Shown: positions 10,492 through 19,021 of the stretch, piece after piece
How positions within the stretch are numbered: the stretch's first letter is position 1
Layout: every line of letters starts with the position of its first letter
DNA from: Candidatus Hepatincola sp. Av
Lineage (GTDB): Bacteria > Pseudomonadota > Alphaproteobacteria > WRAU01 > Hepatincolaceae
Direction: 5' to 3'
NCBI GenBank assembly: GCA_023518375.1
Contig: CP068450.1
Location: forward strand, 868,001-932,000
Length of the DNA: 64,000 nucleotides
The notes under the pieces: model-generated
What the model was told of the DNA's origin: nothing
Databases searched by the model: none
The model's input: only the letters and a program-made list of their open reading frames with translations
Made by a program: the position numbers and the translations under genes

Positions 10492-11241
10492 TTATATTTG
10501 CTCTAAAATATCTTCTGGGATATCAAAATTAGCAAAAACTTTTTGGACATCATCTAAATCTTCTAAAGTATTAATTAACTTTATAATTTGTTGTGCTTGT
10601 TCTAATTTAGTAATTGTAATTTCTGCTTTAGGTTGCCACACTAAACTAGCAGAGATATAATCTACCTTTAGTGAATTTGTGAGTTGAGTTGCTATTTGGT
10701 GTAATTCATCTACTGCTGTTAATACTAATAGTTCATCATCATTTTCTATAATATCGGTGGCACCTAATTCAATAGCTACTTCAAATAAACTATTAAATGG
10801 AACGCTATCCTTAGCAAAGGTGATAAAACCTAATTTATCAAACAAAAATTGTACTGAACCATTTTCACCTAAGGAACCACCATGTTTCGTAAAAGTAGAA
10901 CGAACTTCTGAAGCGGTACGATTCCTATTATCTGTTAAAGCTTCTACAATAATTGCTATACCAAATGGTGCATAACCTTCATACCGAATTTCTTCATAGT
11001 TGTCTGCCTCGTTTCCACTTTCACCTTTTTTTATAGCCCGTTCAATATTTTCTTTAGGCATATTTTGGCTTTTTGCCTCAAGAATAGCACTTCGTAAACG
11101 AGGGTTAGCATTAACATCTGAAGAACCCATTTTAACGGCTACAGTGATCTCTTTGATTATTTTTGTAAAAATTTTAGCTCTTTTTTTATCTTGTGCACCC
11201 TTACGATGCATAATATTTTTAAATTTAGAATGCCCTGCCAT
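10492..11241 (-). CDS. yebC: YebC/PmpR (TACO1) family protein
   Basis: Conserved DNA-binding or translation-associated factor; members act as transcriptional regulators or help ribosomes through difficult sequences. The start MAGHSKFKNIMHRKGAQDKKRAKIF is the family signature, and IRYEGYAPFGIAIIVEALTDNRNRT is the second conserved block. Length of 249 aa is standard. It is the first gene of the yebC-ruvCAB group. Confidence 0.97.
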   Translation of the reverse strand: MAGHSKFKNIMHRKGAQDKKRAKIFTKIIKEITVAVKMGSSDVNANPRLRSAILEAKSQNMPKENIERAIKKGESGNEADNYEEIRYEGYAPFGIAIIVEALTDNRNRTASEVRSTFTKHGGSLGENGSVQFLFDKLGFITFAKDSVPFNSLFEVAIELGATDIIENDDELLVLTAVDELHQIATQLTNSLKVDYISASLVWQPKAEITITKLEQAQQIIKLINTLEDLDDVQKVFANFDIPEDILEQI

Positions 11242-11264
11242 ACACTACCTTATATTTTTTGTTA

Positions 11265-11798
11265 TTACATCATGTGTTTTATATTACCATTTTTGCGAAC
11301 AAAGTGGTTAAAAACTACCGCTAACACATGAATACCAACTAACAAATACAGGGATATTACCATTATATCAGTATGAATTAATTGCATTAAATAACGAAAA
11401 GTATATTTATCTATAAACAAAACATTATTAAAAAAAGGATCCACCCATTGTAGTTCGTAAATAGAAGGTAATATAAAAAAACCAAAATTAATGGCTTTAA
11501 AACTAGATAAATAACCAACAATAGGCATAAAAAATAATAGGAAATACATCAAGAAATAAATAAGCACTTGGATATTACGTTCAACTACATTAGTTTTTAC
11601 GGTTTTAGGATTCACATTAATAATCCGCCAAACAATAGTCCCCACTACAAAAACAAAAAATATAATCCCAAAAGCCTTATGTAAATTAATGTAACTAGTT
11701 TTTACTAAAATTAACAACCATACTAAAAATAATAAACGAATCCAATGAAGGATTTTTGTGGCTTTGCCATAATGAGTTGCACTATCAAGTATTTTCAT
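11265..11798 (-). CDS. Cytochrome b561 family protein
   Basis: Four-helix di-heme inner-membrane cytochrome, likely passing electrons between the quinone pool and a periplasmic partner. Helices lie at about 20-40, 45-65, 85-110 and 140-165. Candidate heme-ligand His residues are in ILHWIRLLF, NLHKAFG, QLIHTDIM and GIHVLAVVFNHFVRKNG, which matches the prokaryotic b561 pattern. Length of 177 aa is typical. It lies between fau and yebC, which is not a universal position; the substrate cannot be told. Confidence 0.85.
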   Translation of the reverse strand: MKILDSATHYGKATKILHWIRLLFLVWLLILVKTSYINLHKAFGIIFFVFVVGTIVWRIINVNPKTVKTNVVERNIQVLIYFLMYFLLFFMPIVGYLSSFKAINFGFFILPSIYELQWVDPFFNNVLFIDKYTFRYLMQLIHTDIMVISLYLLVGIHVLAVVFNHFVRKNGNIKHMM

Positions 11799-11843
11799 AG
11801 TATGTATCCTGTATTAAAAGGTTAATAATTACTTTTTAAAGTA

Positions 11844-12413
11844 TTAAGAACAAAAAATTAGCCGATTCTCCGTAATAATACTTTGTAAAGGTACATCATG
11901 CTTAGCACACGGTACCTTTTCTACCTCCTGAAAACTGTAACCTAAGCCCACAGATACTACCTGAAAATTTTTTGTAGAGTAATAAGCTAAGGTTTTATCG
12001 TACCAACCTTCCCCATGTCCTAGCCGATTTCCTATCTTATCAAAGGCTAATAAAGGAACAATAATAATGTTGGGATCATAGAATATGTTGTTATCTATTT
12101 CTGTAATGCCATAATCATTTTTTCTTAAAATGCTATTAGGCTTCCACTCATTAAAAAGAAGATGATCCTTAGATTTACTTACCACAGGTAATAAAACTTT
12201 ATAAGAATTGTTATACAACCATTCTATAATATCTTGGCAATCTGCCTCGTAGGACATAGGAAAATAAGCAGCAATAAGGGGATCAGTATTAAAATTTAAT
12301 TGTTGCAAAAATTTTTGCCAATTTGGAAGGAAACTTGTAGGATACCATAAAGACTTTCGCTTTAATTTTGCAATACGCCTTAATTCACTTTTATGATTCA
12401 AGTAGATCTCCAT
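11844..12413 (-). CDS. fau: 5-formyltetrahydrofolate cyclo-ligase
   Basis: Converts 5-formyl-THF to 5,10-methenyl-THF with ATP. The N-terminal KSELRRIAKLKRKSL is the usual basic start. AYFPMSYEADCQDII and the C-terminal LLAFDKIGNRLGHGEGWYDKTL (nucleotide and folate binding, GxGxGxYD-like) identify the family. Length 189 aa is normal. No ribosome site is visible before the ATG at 12413. The base just upstream belongs to the 3' arm of the candidate 6S RNA, echoing the ssrS-ygfA transcript of other proteobacteria. Confidence 0.93.
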   Translation of the reverse strand: MEIYLNHKSELRRIAKLKRKSLWYPTSFLPNWQKFLQQLNFNTDPLIAAYFPMSYEADCQDIIEWLYNNSYKVLLPVVSKSKDHLLFNEWKPNSILRKNDYGITEIDNNIFYDPNIIIVPLLAFDKIGNRLGHGEGWYDKTLAYYSTKNFQVVSVGLGYSFQEVEKVPCAKHDVPLQSIITENRLIFCS

Positions 12414-12414
12414 A

Positions 12415-12553
12415 TATAGTGAGCTAGATTAAAATGAGAATCCTATAGACCTTAGGATAAAAGATAAGCAATATAACATATTCCACGAAATATATCAGAG
12501 ACCGCCCTACCATAAAAAATTTTGTTCTAAGTTCTGTATTTAACCTAACTCAC
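12415..12553 (-). ncRNA. ssrS: Candidate 6S RNA (ssrS) between zapA and fau
   Basis: Seen: the 5' arm GUGAGUUAGGUU (12542-12553) pairs over 12 bp with AAUCUAGCUCAC (12419-12430) on the minus-strand transcript, with two G-U pairs. On the plus strand these positions would be A-C mismatches. Further short helices (AAAU/AUUU, AGAA/UUCT, UAGA/UCUA, UAGG/CCUA) continue inwards, giving a rod of about 135-140 nt with an open centre. A TATAAT box sits at 12560-12565, placing the start at about 12553, the first base of the helix. Known: 6S RNA lies between zapA and ygfA/fau in many proteobacteria and binds sigma-70 RNA polymerase. Inference: this is the 6S gene, on the short side. Confidence 0.7.
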
Positions 12554-12559
12554 ATAAAA

Positions 12560-12565
12560 ATTATA
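12560..12565 (-). promoter_or_regulatory. -10 box (TATAAT) of the candidate 6S RNA
   Basis: A perfect TATAAT on the minus strand lies seven bases before the first paired base of the 6S candidate. The -35 side is weak and T-rich and overlaps the end of zapA. Confidence 0.6.
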
Positions 12566-12588
12566 ACACAGTAACAAATTATAAAAAC

Positions 12589-12933
12589 CTAAAATTTACG
12601 AATTGTAGTATTAATTTGATCAATCTTTTTTTCTAATTCTTGGTAGAATTCTAAGCTTTCAGTATTCACTTTAGAATTTTTATATTCAGCAACTTCTCGT
12701 TGTAAAGTTTTTACTGTAGTTAATAAATTATCTATTTCTTCTAAAAAAGATAATGACTGAAACAAAAAAACTCGCTCGTTATTTAAACCTAAAAAAAATA
12801 TAGGATTTTCTTTTTCAAATTTAGTAACTTTTTGAGATAGCATACTAGCATACTTTTTAATTTTAGCCTTCTCTTCTGGCTCGCAACCTATTTGATAAAG
12901 TTTGTTATTAATTTTAACCTCAATAACTGCCAT
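12589..12933 (-). CDS. zapA: Cell division protein ZapA
   Basis: Small coiled-coil protein that cross-links FtsZ filaments. The N-terminal VEVKINNKLYQIGCEPEEKAKI-like start (residues 3-24) is the ZapA globular head. A long helix with heptad spacing runs from about 70 to 110 (LEEIDNLLTTVKTLQREVAEY). Length of 114 aa is normal. It overlaps the upstream coiled-coil gene by one base, and the 6S candidate follows it, a conserved arrangement. Confidence 0.9.
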   Translation of the reverse strand: MAVIEVKINNKLYQIGCEPEEKAKIKKYASMLSQKVTKFEKENPIFFLGLNNERVFLFQSLSFLEEIDNLLTTVKTLQREVAEYKNSKVNTESLEFYQELEKKIDQINTTIRKF

Positions 12934-13184
12934 TATTTCAACCTTTTTACTGCTTGAGATAATTCAGCTAATTCTTGAATAACCTCGTTAAGTAGTTCTT
13001 TATGCTTTGCTAATTGTTGCTCTAAGTACTTATTTTCAGATTCTAAAGTAACATTAATACTTTCAAAAAGATTCATGTTAGGATCTTCAGTTTTAATGTA
13101 AGGAGTGTTATCTTTATTTAATAAAATTTCATTTAAATTCTTATTAATTTTGTCTAGAGCTTTAATAAATTTAATATTTCCCAA
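12933..13184 (-). CDS. Small coiled-coil protein upstream of zapA (DUF4164/ZapB-like)
   Basis: An 83-aa protein, strongly charged and helical, with a coiled coil at about 45-83 (VTLESENKYLEQQLAKHKELLNEVIQELAEL). Alphaproteobacteria commonly carry a short coiled-coil gene of the DUF4164 type directly before zapA, and this fits by position and form. It ends one base inside zapA, so the two are coupled. A minus-strand -10-like TATAGT lies about 15-20 bases upstream of the ATG. The division role is inferred from context only. Confidence 0.65.
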   Translation of the reverse strand: MGNIKFIKALDKINKNLNEILLNKDNTPYIKTEDPNMNLFESINVTLESENKYLEQQLAKHKELLNEVIQELAELSQAVKRLK

Positions 13185-13327
13185 TACTAATACCTACTGT
13201 ATGCTACTATAAATAGTGTAGTATTAATTTAAAAATTTGTAAATTATAATTACAGTACATTTTGTTATATAATGAATAATCTAATTATAGCATATAATCC
13301 AATATTTATTTCTTTTTATAAATGTTG

Positions 13328-13333
13328 TATAAT
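13328..13333 (+). promoter_or_regulatory. -10 box (TATAAT) of gapA
   Basis: A perfect TATAAT sits 40 bases before the gapA ATG. The -35 region 17 bases upstream is a poor TTTATT. An AAGGAG ribosome site follows at about 13361. Confidence 0.5.
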
Positions 13334-13372
13334 GTGAAAATAGATAGTATTAAATAAAAAAAGGAGAAACAC

Positions 13373-14377
13373 ATGATTCGTGTTGCTATTAATGGTTTTG
13401 GAAGAATTGGTCGTTTAACTCTTAGAGCCATGCTAGAAAAAAATAGAAAAGATATTAATGTTGTAGCAATTAACGATTTAGGTTCAGCTGAAACTAACGC
13501 ACATCTATTAAAATACGATAGTGTGCATGGTATTTTAAACCAAGAAGTATCTGTTAAAAATGAAAAAACCTTAGTTGTTAATGGGAAAGAAATTGCTGTA
13601 TGTGCCGAAAGAGATCCTAAAAACTTACCATGGAAAGATTTAAAAATTGATGTAGTCTTTGAATGTACAGGTTTATTTACTTCAAAAGAAAAAGCGGCAT
13701 CTCATCTTGAAGCTGGTGCTAAAAAAGTTCTAATTTCAGCGCCTGGAACAGATATAGATCTAACTGTAGTTTACGGTGTAAACCACGATAAACTACAAGC
13801 AAATCATACTGTTGTTTCTAATGCTTCATGTACTACTAATTGCTTAGCACCTGTAGCCTATGTGTTAGATAAAGAGCTAGGTATTGAAAGAGGTTTTTGT
13901 ACAACAGTACATTCCTATACAGGAGATCAACCAACTTTAGATACTTTCCATAAAGATCTAAGAAGAGCCAGAGCTGCAGCTTTATCTATGATCCCTACCT
14001 CAACTGGAGCAGCTAAAGCTGTTGGTTTAGTATTACCAGAACTTAAAGGTAAGTTAGATGGTTCAGCTATTCGGGTACCTACTCCTAATGTATCTTTGAT
14101 TGACTTCAAATTTACTACTAAAAAGGCAACCTCTAAAGAAGAAGTAAACAAATTCATCACTGAATATGCTAATGGTAAATTAAAAGGTATTTTAGCAATC
14201 AACGATAAACCTTTAGTATCTATTGATTTCAACCACTGTGAAGCTAGTTCAACTTTTGATTTAACCCAAACTCAAGTTATTGATGGCAACTTTGTAAGAG
14301 TTGTATCATGGTACGATAACGAATGGGGTTTTTCAAACAGAATGGCAGATACAGCTATCGCTATGATGAAAGCCTAA
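13373..14377 (+). CDS. gapA: Type I glyceraldehyde-3-phosphate dehydrogenase
   Basis: Oxidises glyceraldehyde 3-phosphate to 1,3-bisphosphoglycerate with NAD(P). The Rossmann start is [12 protein letters not shown]. The catalytic Cys is in [12 protein letters not shown] (near residue 154), followed by HSYTGDQ with the catalytic His. The C-terminus [13 protein letters not shown] is invariant in the family. A strong AAGGAG site precedes the ATG, and a clear terminator follows, so it is a single-gene transcript. With pgi and pfkA in the same window it indicates active upper glycolysis. Confidence 0.98.
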   Translation: MIRVAINGFGRIGRLTLRAMLEKNRKDINVVAINDLGSAETNAHLLKYDSVHGILNQEVSVKNEKTLVVNGKEIAVCAERDPKNLPWKDLKIDVVFECTGLFTSKEKAASHLEAGAKKVLISAPGTDIDLTVVYGVNHDKLQANHTVVSNASCTTNCLAPVAYVLDKELGIERGFCTTVHSYTGDQPTLDTFHKDLRRARAAALSMIPTSTGAAKAVGLVLPELKGKLDGSAIRVPTPNVSLIDFKFTTKKATSKEEVNKFITEYANGKLKGILAINDKPLVSIDFNHCEASSTFDLTQTQVIDGNFVRVVSWYDNEWGFSNRMADTAIAMMKA

Positions 14378-14395
14378 TAGCTTTTAAATTAATGT

Positions 14396-14423
14396 AAAGA
14401 TGCTAACTAAAGTTAGCATCTTT
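14396..14423 (+). terminator. Rho-independent terminator after gapA
   Basis: A perfect 12-bp stem (AAAGATGCTAAC with GTTAGCATCTTT) and a TAAA loop, followed by a T-rich run. It begins 18 bases after the gapA stop. Confidence 0.93.
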
Positions 14424-14442
14424 GTATTATTATGTTGTTAAT

Positions 14443-14802
14443 ATGAATTTAATAGAAATAACTTCTCAGATCCATTTATTAGAAACTTTTAAATTAACAA
14501 AAAATGAATCTAATATTTTAATTATTCCTTATACCTTTATTAATAATTTAGGTCTTGACCTTTTAAAAACATTAATTATGCAATATAATGTTAACCATAT
14601 CCCTTGTGTAATCAACTGTGAAAATACTTTAGCTTATACAATTTATGCTATTGAAATAAAGTTTCCTTACATACTTTTTTATCATAAAAATAAAATTATT
14701 CTAAACAATATGAAAGTCTTAGCCCAACAAGAAAATGTAACAATTTTTACAAATAATAAAAATATGTTTGAGTATTTTAGGAAGAATCACTACAATAAGT
14801 AA
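14443..14802 (+). CDS. Hypothetical protein, 119 aa
   Basis: I do not recognise this protein. A TTG would extend it back into the gapA terminator at 14422, so the ATG at 14443 (MNLIEITSQIH) is taken as the start. No strong ribosome site is visible. The sequence alternates hydrophobic strands and helices (NILIIPYTFINNLG, PYILFYHKNKIIL, VTIFTNNKNMF), suggesting a small alpha/beta domain with no signal peptide. It is followed 28 bases later by efp. It may be a rapidly evolving or decaying gene. Confidence 0.5.
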   Translation: MNLIEITSQIHLLETFKLTKNESNILIIPYTFINNLGLDLLKTLIMQYNVNHIPCVINCENTLAYTIYAIEIKFPYILFYHKNKIILNNMKVLAQQENVTIFTNNKNMFEYFRKNHYNK

Positions 14803-14830
14803 TTAAATTATAACAACCTAAGAGCCAACA

Positions 14831-15397
14831 ATGAAAATAAATGGTAACGCTATTCGCCCCAGTATGGTTATTCTACATAAAGAAAAACTTTATAAAGTTG
14901 TTAAAATTCAACATGTAAAACCAGGTAAAGGTGGGGCTTATGCCCAAGTAGAACTTAAAGATATTATTAATGGTAATAAATTAAATGAAAGATTTCGCTC
15001 TGATGAAAGTGTAGAAAGAGCTATTCTAGAACAAAAAGAATGCCAATTTTCTTATATAGATAGAGGTTTCTACGTATTTTTAGAGGCAGAAACTTTTGAA
15101 CAAATTAACATTGCTAAAAGTACTTTAACTGAAGACCAAATACCCTACATGCAAGAAGGAATTCAAGTTATTGTAGAATTCTATGAAGAAAATCCTATTA
15201 GTGTTACTTTACCTTCATCTATTATTTTAGAAGTTGTAGAAACCGAAGCAGTAATTAAAGGGCAAACGGTATCTAGTTCTTTTAAACCTGCAATTTTAAA
15301 TAATGGGGTACGAGTTATGGTTCCCCAACATATTGAGGCAGGAACTAAAATTGTTATTAACCCCCAAGATTCAACTTATGTGGAAAGAGCAAAATAA
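14831..15397 (+). CDS. efp: Elongation factor P
   Basis: Relieves ribosome stalling at polyproline stretches. It has three beta-barrel domains in 188 aa. The loop PGKGGA places Lys33 where E. coli EF-P Lys34 is beta-lysylated by EpmA; whether the modifying enzyme exists is not visible here. The C-terminal GTKIVINPQDSTYVERAK is typical. It ends two bases before the inositol-monophosphatase-like gene, so they are likely co-transcribed. Confidence 0.97.
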   Translation: MKINGNAIRPSMVILHKEKLYKVVKIQHVKPGKGGAYAQVELKDIINGNKLNERFRSDESVERAILEQKECQFSYIDRGFYVFLEAETFEQINIAKSTLTEDQIPYMQEGIQVIVEFYEENPISVTLPSSIILEVVETEAVIKGQTVSSSFKPAILNNGVRVMVPQHIEAGTKIVINPQDSTYVERAK

Positions 15398-15399
15398 AT

Positions 15400-16116
15400 A
15401 TGAAAACTCCTTTATTAAACTTAATGATAATTGCTATTCAAAAGGCGGCTAATTATGTTAACCGAGACTTTAGTGAGGTTTCATTTTTATTGAATACACC
15501 CAATAAAGCCATAGATTTTGCCCAGCAAAGCCAACTTAAGGCTTGTAAAACTATGTATAACGACTTAAACAAATTCAAAAAGTCTTATAGTTTCATTATG
15601 CCTGATTCCACCAAAGATATCCAAAAAGATTTATCTAACTTTTTTGTAATTAATGGTATTCTAGGGTTACATAATTTTTCAGCTGGTCTACCACATTTTT
15701 GCTTATCTTTAGCTTTAGAACGGGATAGTGAAATTTTTGCAGCCGTAATACTTAATCCTATTACTAATGAATTATTTTATGCTGAAAAAAATGTTGGTGC
15801 CTTCTTTAATAAACAAAAGTTACGTTATAACTCAACAGATAATTACTTAAGTAGTTTAAATGGGATTGTTAGTACCGATATTCAAGGTATTAAAGAGTAT
15901 CAAAATAACTCTACAAAAATGCCTGCTTTAATTTTAGGTTGCCCCCCTTTAGAGCTTTGCTACCTTGCAGCTAATAAATTTAAAAGTTGTAACTACCAAG
16001 TTCCATTAAAACCAAATGAACTAGCTCCTGCCTTATTAATTGCTAGTGAGGCTAACTTAAATTTAAATTATGAAGTTCATAATAATGTTATTACATTTTT
16101 AAATAATTCTGAATAA
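15400..16116 (+). CDS. Inositol monophosphatase/SuhB-like protein, catalytic motifs lost
   Basis: The fold is recognisable from NFSAGLPHFCLSLALERD (residues 92-109) and the AAVILNPITNELFYAEKNVGAFFN block typical of SuhB/IMPase. The metal-binding motif DPxDGT is replaced by NGILGL (residues 85-90), so both Asp are gone. The upstream Glu pair is also absent (MPDS), and the late WDxAAG is NELAPA. At 238 aa it is slightly short. It is therefore probably not a phosphatase. In E. coli, SuhB has a catalysis-independent role in rRNA antitermination complexes, and a position directly behind efp fits a gene-expression role, but that is inference. Confidence 0.8.
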   Translation: MKTPLLNLMIIAIQKAANYVNRDFSEVSFLLNTPNKAIDFAQQSQLKACKTMYNDLNKFKKSYSFIMPDSTKDIQKDLSNFFVINGILGLHNFSAGLPHFCLSLALERDSEIFAAVILNPITNELFYAEKNVGAFFNKQKLRYNSTDNYLSSLNGIVSTDIQGIKEYQNNSTKMPALILGCPPLELCYLAANKFKSCNYQVPLKPNELAPALLIASEANLNLNYEVHNNVITFLNNSE

Positions 16117-16125
16117 TGTGAAAAA

Positions 16126-16332
16126 ATGAATATGCAAAATTCTTATATAGTTACTATTCTGTTATTAGTTTGTATTGCTTTTTCACCAATTTTTAATAAA
16201 GATAAAATTTATACTTTACAAAAACCATGCAAGCCCCAAAGTACAATTTATGTAACCCATAAAGAATATAATCAGCTCCCTAAAACTCCGCGTTATCCTA
16301 AACAAAAGCCTAAATACATAAAAGTAAGTTGA
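16126..16332 (+). CDS. Small membrane-anchored peptide, 68 aa
   Basis: Unrecognised. It starts ten bases after the previous stop. Residues 6-22 (YIVTILLLVCIAFSPIF) form one hydrophobic helix or uncleaved signal. The rest is basic and Pro/Lys/Tyr-rich (pI clearly high), ending YPKQKPKYIKVS. It could be a small inner-membrane protein with a periplasmic tail. Coding status is supported by tight spacing and a plausible membrane anchor only. Confidence 0.45.
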   Translation: MNMQNSYIVTILLLVCIAFSPIFNKDKIYTLQKPCKPQSTIYVTHKEYNQLPKTPRYPKQKPKYIKVS

Positions 16333-16377
16333 TAATAACAACACAATATATTACTATGTACTGTAAAAGGAACACTT

Positions 16378-17526
16378 ATGATTTGGCTATTTTTAATTGT
16401 ATTAATTGATGGTATTGGTTTTGGTATAATTCTACCTTTACTACCTTTATTTGTATTAAAATTTAATCTTACTCCTTTTCATATTGGTATTTTAGCTGCT
16501 GTTTTTTCTTTCGCTCAATTTATTACTGCCCCTATTTTAGGCATGTTAAGTGATAAATTTGGTAGAAAAAAAATTATTGTAGTCTGTTTATTTATTATTT
16601 CGGCATCTTATTATTTACTATCTATTGCCTCTACTTTTTTAATTGCTGTACTTGCTAGGTTTCTTGCTGGTTCTTTTTCTGGGAATATTTCTGTAGTTCT
16701 TGCCAGTGCTTCCGATTTATCTAATAGCCGTAACCGTACTAAATATATGGGAATTATTGGGGCAGGCTATGGTATTGGTTTTGTGTTGGGTCCTATTATT
16801 GGTGGTTTTTTAGCTGGTGATACCAACAGCGGTGCTAACTTCCATTTAGTATTTTATGTAGCAGCCTTATTTACCTTACTTGCTGGTGTGATTGCTGGTG
16901 TTTTTTCCAAAGAAACCATTAAAGTCAAAAACAATCCTATTAATATCTTCGTTAATATTAAAAGAACATTAACTTTAATTGTTAATAATAAAAATTTGAT
17001 GTTTTTAATTTATTTATCTATTTTAATGTGGTTTGCTTTTGCCTCCATTAATGTTTTTCTAACCACTTGGGCAGTGTTAAAATTTAATTTGAATCCGATG
17101 CAGCTTGGAACCATTGCTACAATTTTTGCCTCTATTGCCGCTATTATGCAGATATTATCACCTAAACTTATTTCTGGTGGTAAAGCAATTTTATTAGGCT
17201 TTCAAATTTCAGCTTTCTCTATTTTTGCTATTATTTTTGAACCAAATATAAATTACTTATTAATTTTATTAGCATTTCTAGCTACCGGTATTGGCATTTT
17301 ATTCCCAAATCTTAATGCTACTATTTCAGTACAAGGCTCCACCAGAAGTAAAGGATTCATTTTAGGGCTTTCCCAATCTTCAGGTATGTTAGGGCAAACT
17401 TTAGGTCCATTAATTGTAGGTTTTCTATATTCAGCTTATAGCCCTACTTATGCTTGGTTAACTATAACTGCTAGTTTTATTTTAGCCTCGTTTATTACTC
17501 TATTTTTTATGTTAAATGAAAAGTAG
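16378..17526 (+). CDS. MFS transporter (TetA/TCR-like), first of three
   Basis: Twelve-helix major facilitator of 382 aa. The loop 2-3 motif A is GMLSDKFGRKKIIVV and the helix 5 region reads GAGYGIGFVLGPIIGG, resembling the antiporter motif C of drug/H+ exporters. It starts directly with helix 1 and has no extra domains. An AAAGGA ribosome site precedes the ATG. The two related genes at 17869 and 19022 look like tandem paralogues. The substrate is unknown; a tetracycline label would be unjustified. Confidence 0.85.
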   Translation: MIWLFLIVLIDGIGFGIILPLLPLFVLKFNLTPFHIGILAAVFSFAQFITAPILGMLSDKFGRKKIIVVCLFIISASYYLLSIASTFLIAVLARFLAGSFSGNISVVLASASDLSNSRNRTKYMGIIGAGYGIGFVLGPIIGGFLAGDTNSGANFHLVFYVAALFTLLAGVIAGVFSKETIKVKNNPINIFVNIKRTLTLIVNNKNLMFLIYLSILMWFAFASINVFLTTWAVLKFNLNPMQLGTIATIFASIAAIMQILSPKLISGGKAILLGFQISAFSIFAIIFEPNINYLLILLAFLATGIGILFPNLNATISVQGSTRSKGFILGLSQSSGMLGQTLGPLIVGFLYSAYSPTYAWLTITASFILASFITLFFMLNEK

Positions 17527-17543
17527 CTAATTAAGAAAAAACC

Positions 17544-17572
17544 TTGACAATTTGCTTATTATTAAATAATCT
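17544..17572 (+). promoter_or_regulatory. Promoter of rpmE (TTGACA-17-TAATCT)
   Basis: A perfect -35 TTGACA at 17544-17549, a 17-base spacer, then a -10-like TAATCT at 17567-17572, 39 bases before the rpmE ATG. This is the best -35 box I noticed in the window. Confidence 0.65.
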
Positions 17573-17611
17573 TGTGTAACAGAATTATTATTTATAGAAG
17601 AGACATGACTT

Positions 17612-17836
17612 ATGAAAAAAAACATACACCCAAATTATCATAAAATTTTTGTTCAATTCACTGATGGCACTAAGATAGAAACTCAATCTACTTGGGGTAA
17701 AGAAGGTGATGTAATGATTTTAGATATTGATAGCAAAACTCATCCTGCTTGGACTGGCGTACAAAAACTAGTAGATAATGCAGGTCGTATTTCTAAGTTT
17801 AACAATAAGTTTGCTGGTTTAAACTTTAATAAGTAA
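17612..17836 (+). CDS. rpmE: Large ribosomal subunit protein bL31
   Basis: 74 aa. It begins [20 protein letters not shown] and contains [15 protein letters not shown] and HPAWTG, the standard alphaproteobacterial bL31. No zinc-binding Cys is present, so it is the zinc-independent form. It has its own promoter and separates two paralogous MFS genes. Confidence 0.97.
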   Translation: MKKNIHPNYHKIFVQFTDGTKIETQSTWGKEGDVMILDIDSKTHPAWTGVQKLVDNAGRISKFNNKFAGLNFNK

Positions 17837-17868
17837 TTAACTTTACACTCTGCAATTTAACAAGCAAC

Positions 17869-19020
17869 ATGATACTTTTAACTTTTATTACTTTTATAGA
17901 CCTTCTTGGTTTTGGTATAATTTTTCCATTGCTACCCGCTATTCAGGAATATTTACACCTAAATGACTTACAAGTTGGCTATATGGCATCTATTTTTTCT
18001 TTAGCTGCATTGTTTGGTTGCGTAATTTGGGGAGTATTAAGCGATAAATATGGTAGAAAATATTTAGTTGTTTTTCCACTACTAGCTACAGCTATTACTT
18101 ATTTATTAACAGTATATTCTAAAGATTTTTATTCACTTTTATTACTTAGATTCCTATGTGGTTTTTTTGCTTCCCATGTAACGGTTATTTTTGCTATTAC
18201 TATGGATATTTCCAAGCCTGAAGAAAAAATGAAAAACTTTGGAGTTCTTTCAGCTGGTTTAGGTTTAGGCTTTATTTTAGGACCTACTTTAGGAGGAAGT
18301 TTAGTAAAACTTAGTACATATTACCATATGCTTCCTTTAGCCTTGCCTTTTTATACATCAGCAGCCTTATCTTTAATAGGTGGTTTATTAGCTTTTAAAT
18401 TTCTTAAGGAAAGTTTATCTGTTAAAGAAAGAGCCGAAAAATCTAAGGGTTCATTATTACAAGATGTACGTGCATTATATACACAAAAAACTACCATTAT
18501 TCTTACTTATTTATCGGTTATAACGTTTTTATTATTTTCAGGCTTAGAGGTTTACCTAACTTTGTGGTTAAGCAATAATTTTAATTTTAGTGCACCTAAA
18601 ATAGGAATTTATTGGGGAGTCTTTTCTATTATTATTACCATTACTCAACTTACTTTACCAAGATTTCTTTCTAACCACCAAGCCTTAGTAGGTGGTTTTA
18701 TTTTATTTGCAATTTCTCAATTATTGTTGTTAGTTACATATAATATTTATATACTATTCTTAATGACAACTATTTTTGCTATTTCATTTGGTATTGTAAT
18801 GCCTGCCATTAATGTCCATATTTCAAATTTAGGGGCAAAAAATCAGCAAGGTTTGTTATTTGGAATTAACCAATCTTTAGGTAACTTAGGTAGATTAATA
18901 GGACCTTATCTACTTGGAATTATTTACCAAATAAACCATAGTTGGGCATGGTTGTTTTCAGCAATGATTGCTACAGTATCTACATTTATAACTATTATCT
19001 TTTATAGGAAAGAATCTTAG
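17869..19020 (+). CDS. MFS transporter (TetA/TCR-like), second of three
   Basis: Twelve-helix transporter of 383 aa with motif A GVLSDKYGRKYLVVF and the helix 5 pattern SAGLGLGFILGPTLGG. It resembles its neighbours in length, in the ILLTFITFIDLLGFGIIFPL-type first helix and in the C-terminal GRLIGPYLLGIIY. Its stop is one base from the next MFS gene, so the pair is co-transcribed. Substrate unknown. Confidence 0.85.
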   Translation: MILLTFITFIDLLGFGIIFPLLPAIQEYLHLNDLQVGYMASIFSLAALFGCVIWGVLSDKYGRKYLVVFPLLATAITYLLTVYSKDFYSLLLLRFLCGFFASHVTVIFAITMDISKPEEKMKNFGVLSAGLGLGFILGPTLGGSLVKLSTYYHMLPLALPFYTSAALSLIGGLLAFKFLKESLSVKERAEKSKGSLLQDVRALYTQKTTIILTYLSVITFLLFSGLEVYLTLWLSNNFNFSAPKIGIYWGVFSIIITITQLTLPRFLSNHQALVGGFILFAISQLLLLVTYNIYILFLMTTIFAISFGIVMPAINVHISNLGAKNQQGLLFGINQSLGNLGRLIGPYLLGIIYQINHSWAWLFSAMIATVSTFITIIFYRKES

Positions 19021-19021
19021 T

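Noticed and set aside
15400-16116. Active inositol-1-monophosphatase
   Set aside because: The catalytic Asp residues of DPxDGT and the Glu pair are absent.
16378-17526. Tetracycline resistance protein
   Set aside because: TetA-like motif A occurs throughout drug/H+ antiporters; no evidence fixes the substrate.
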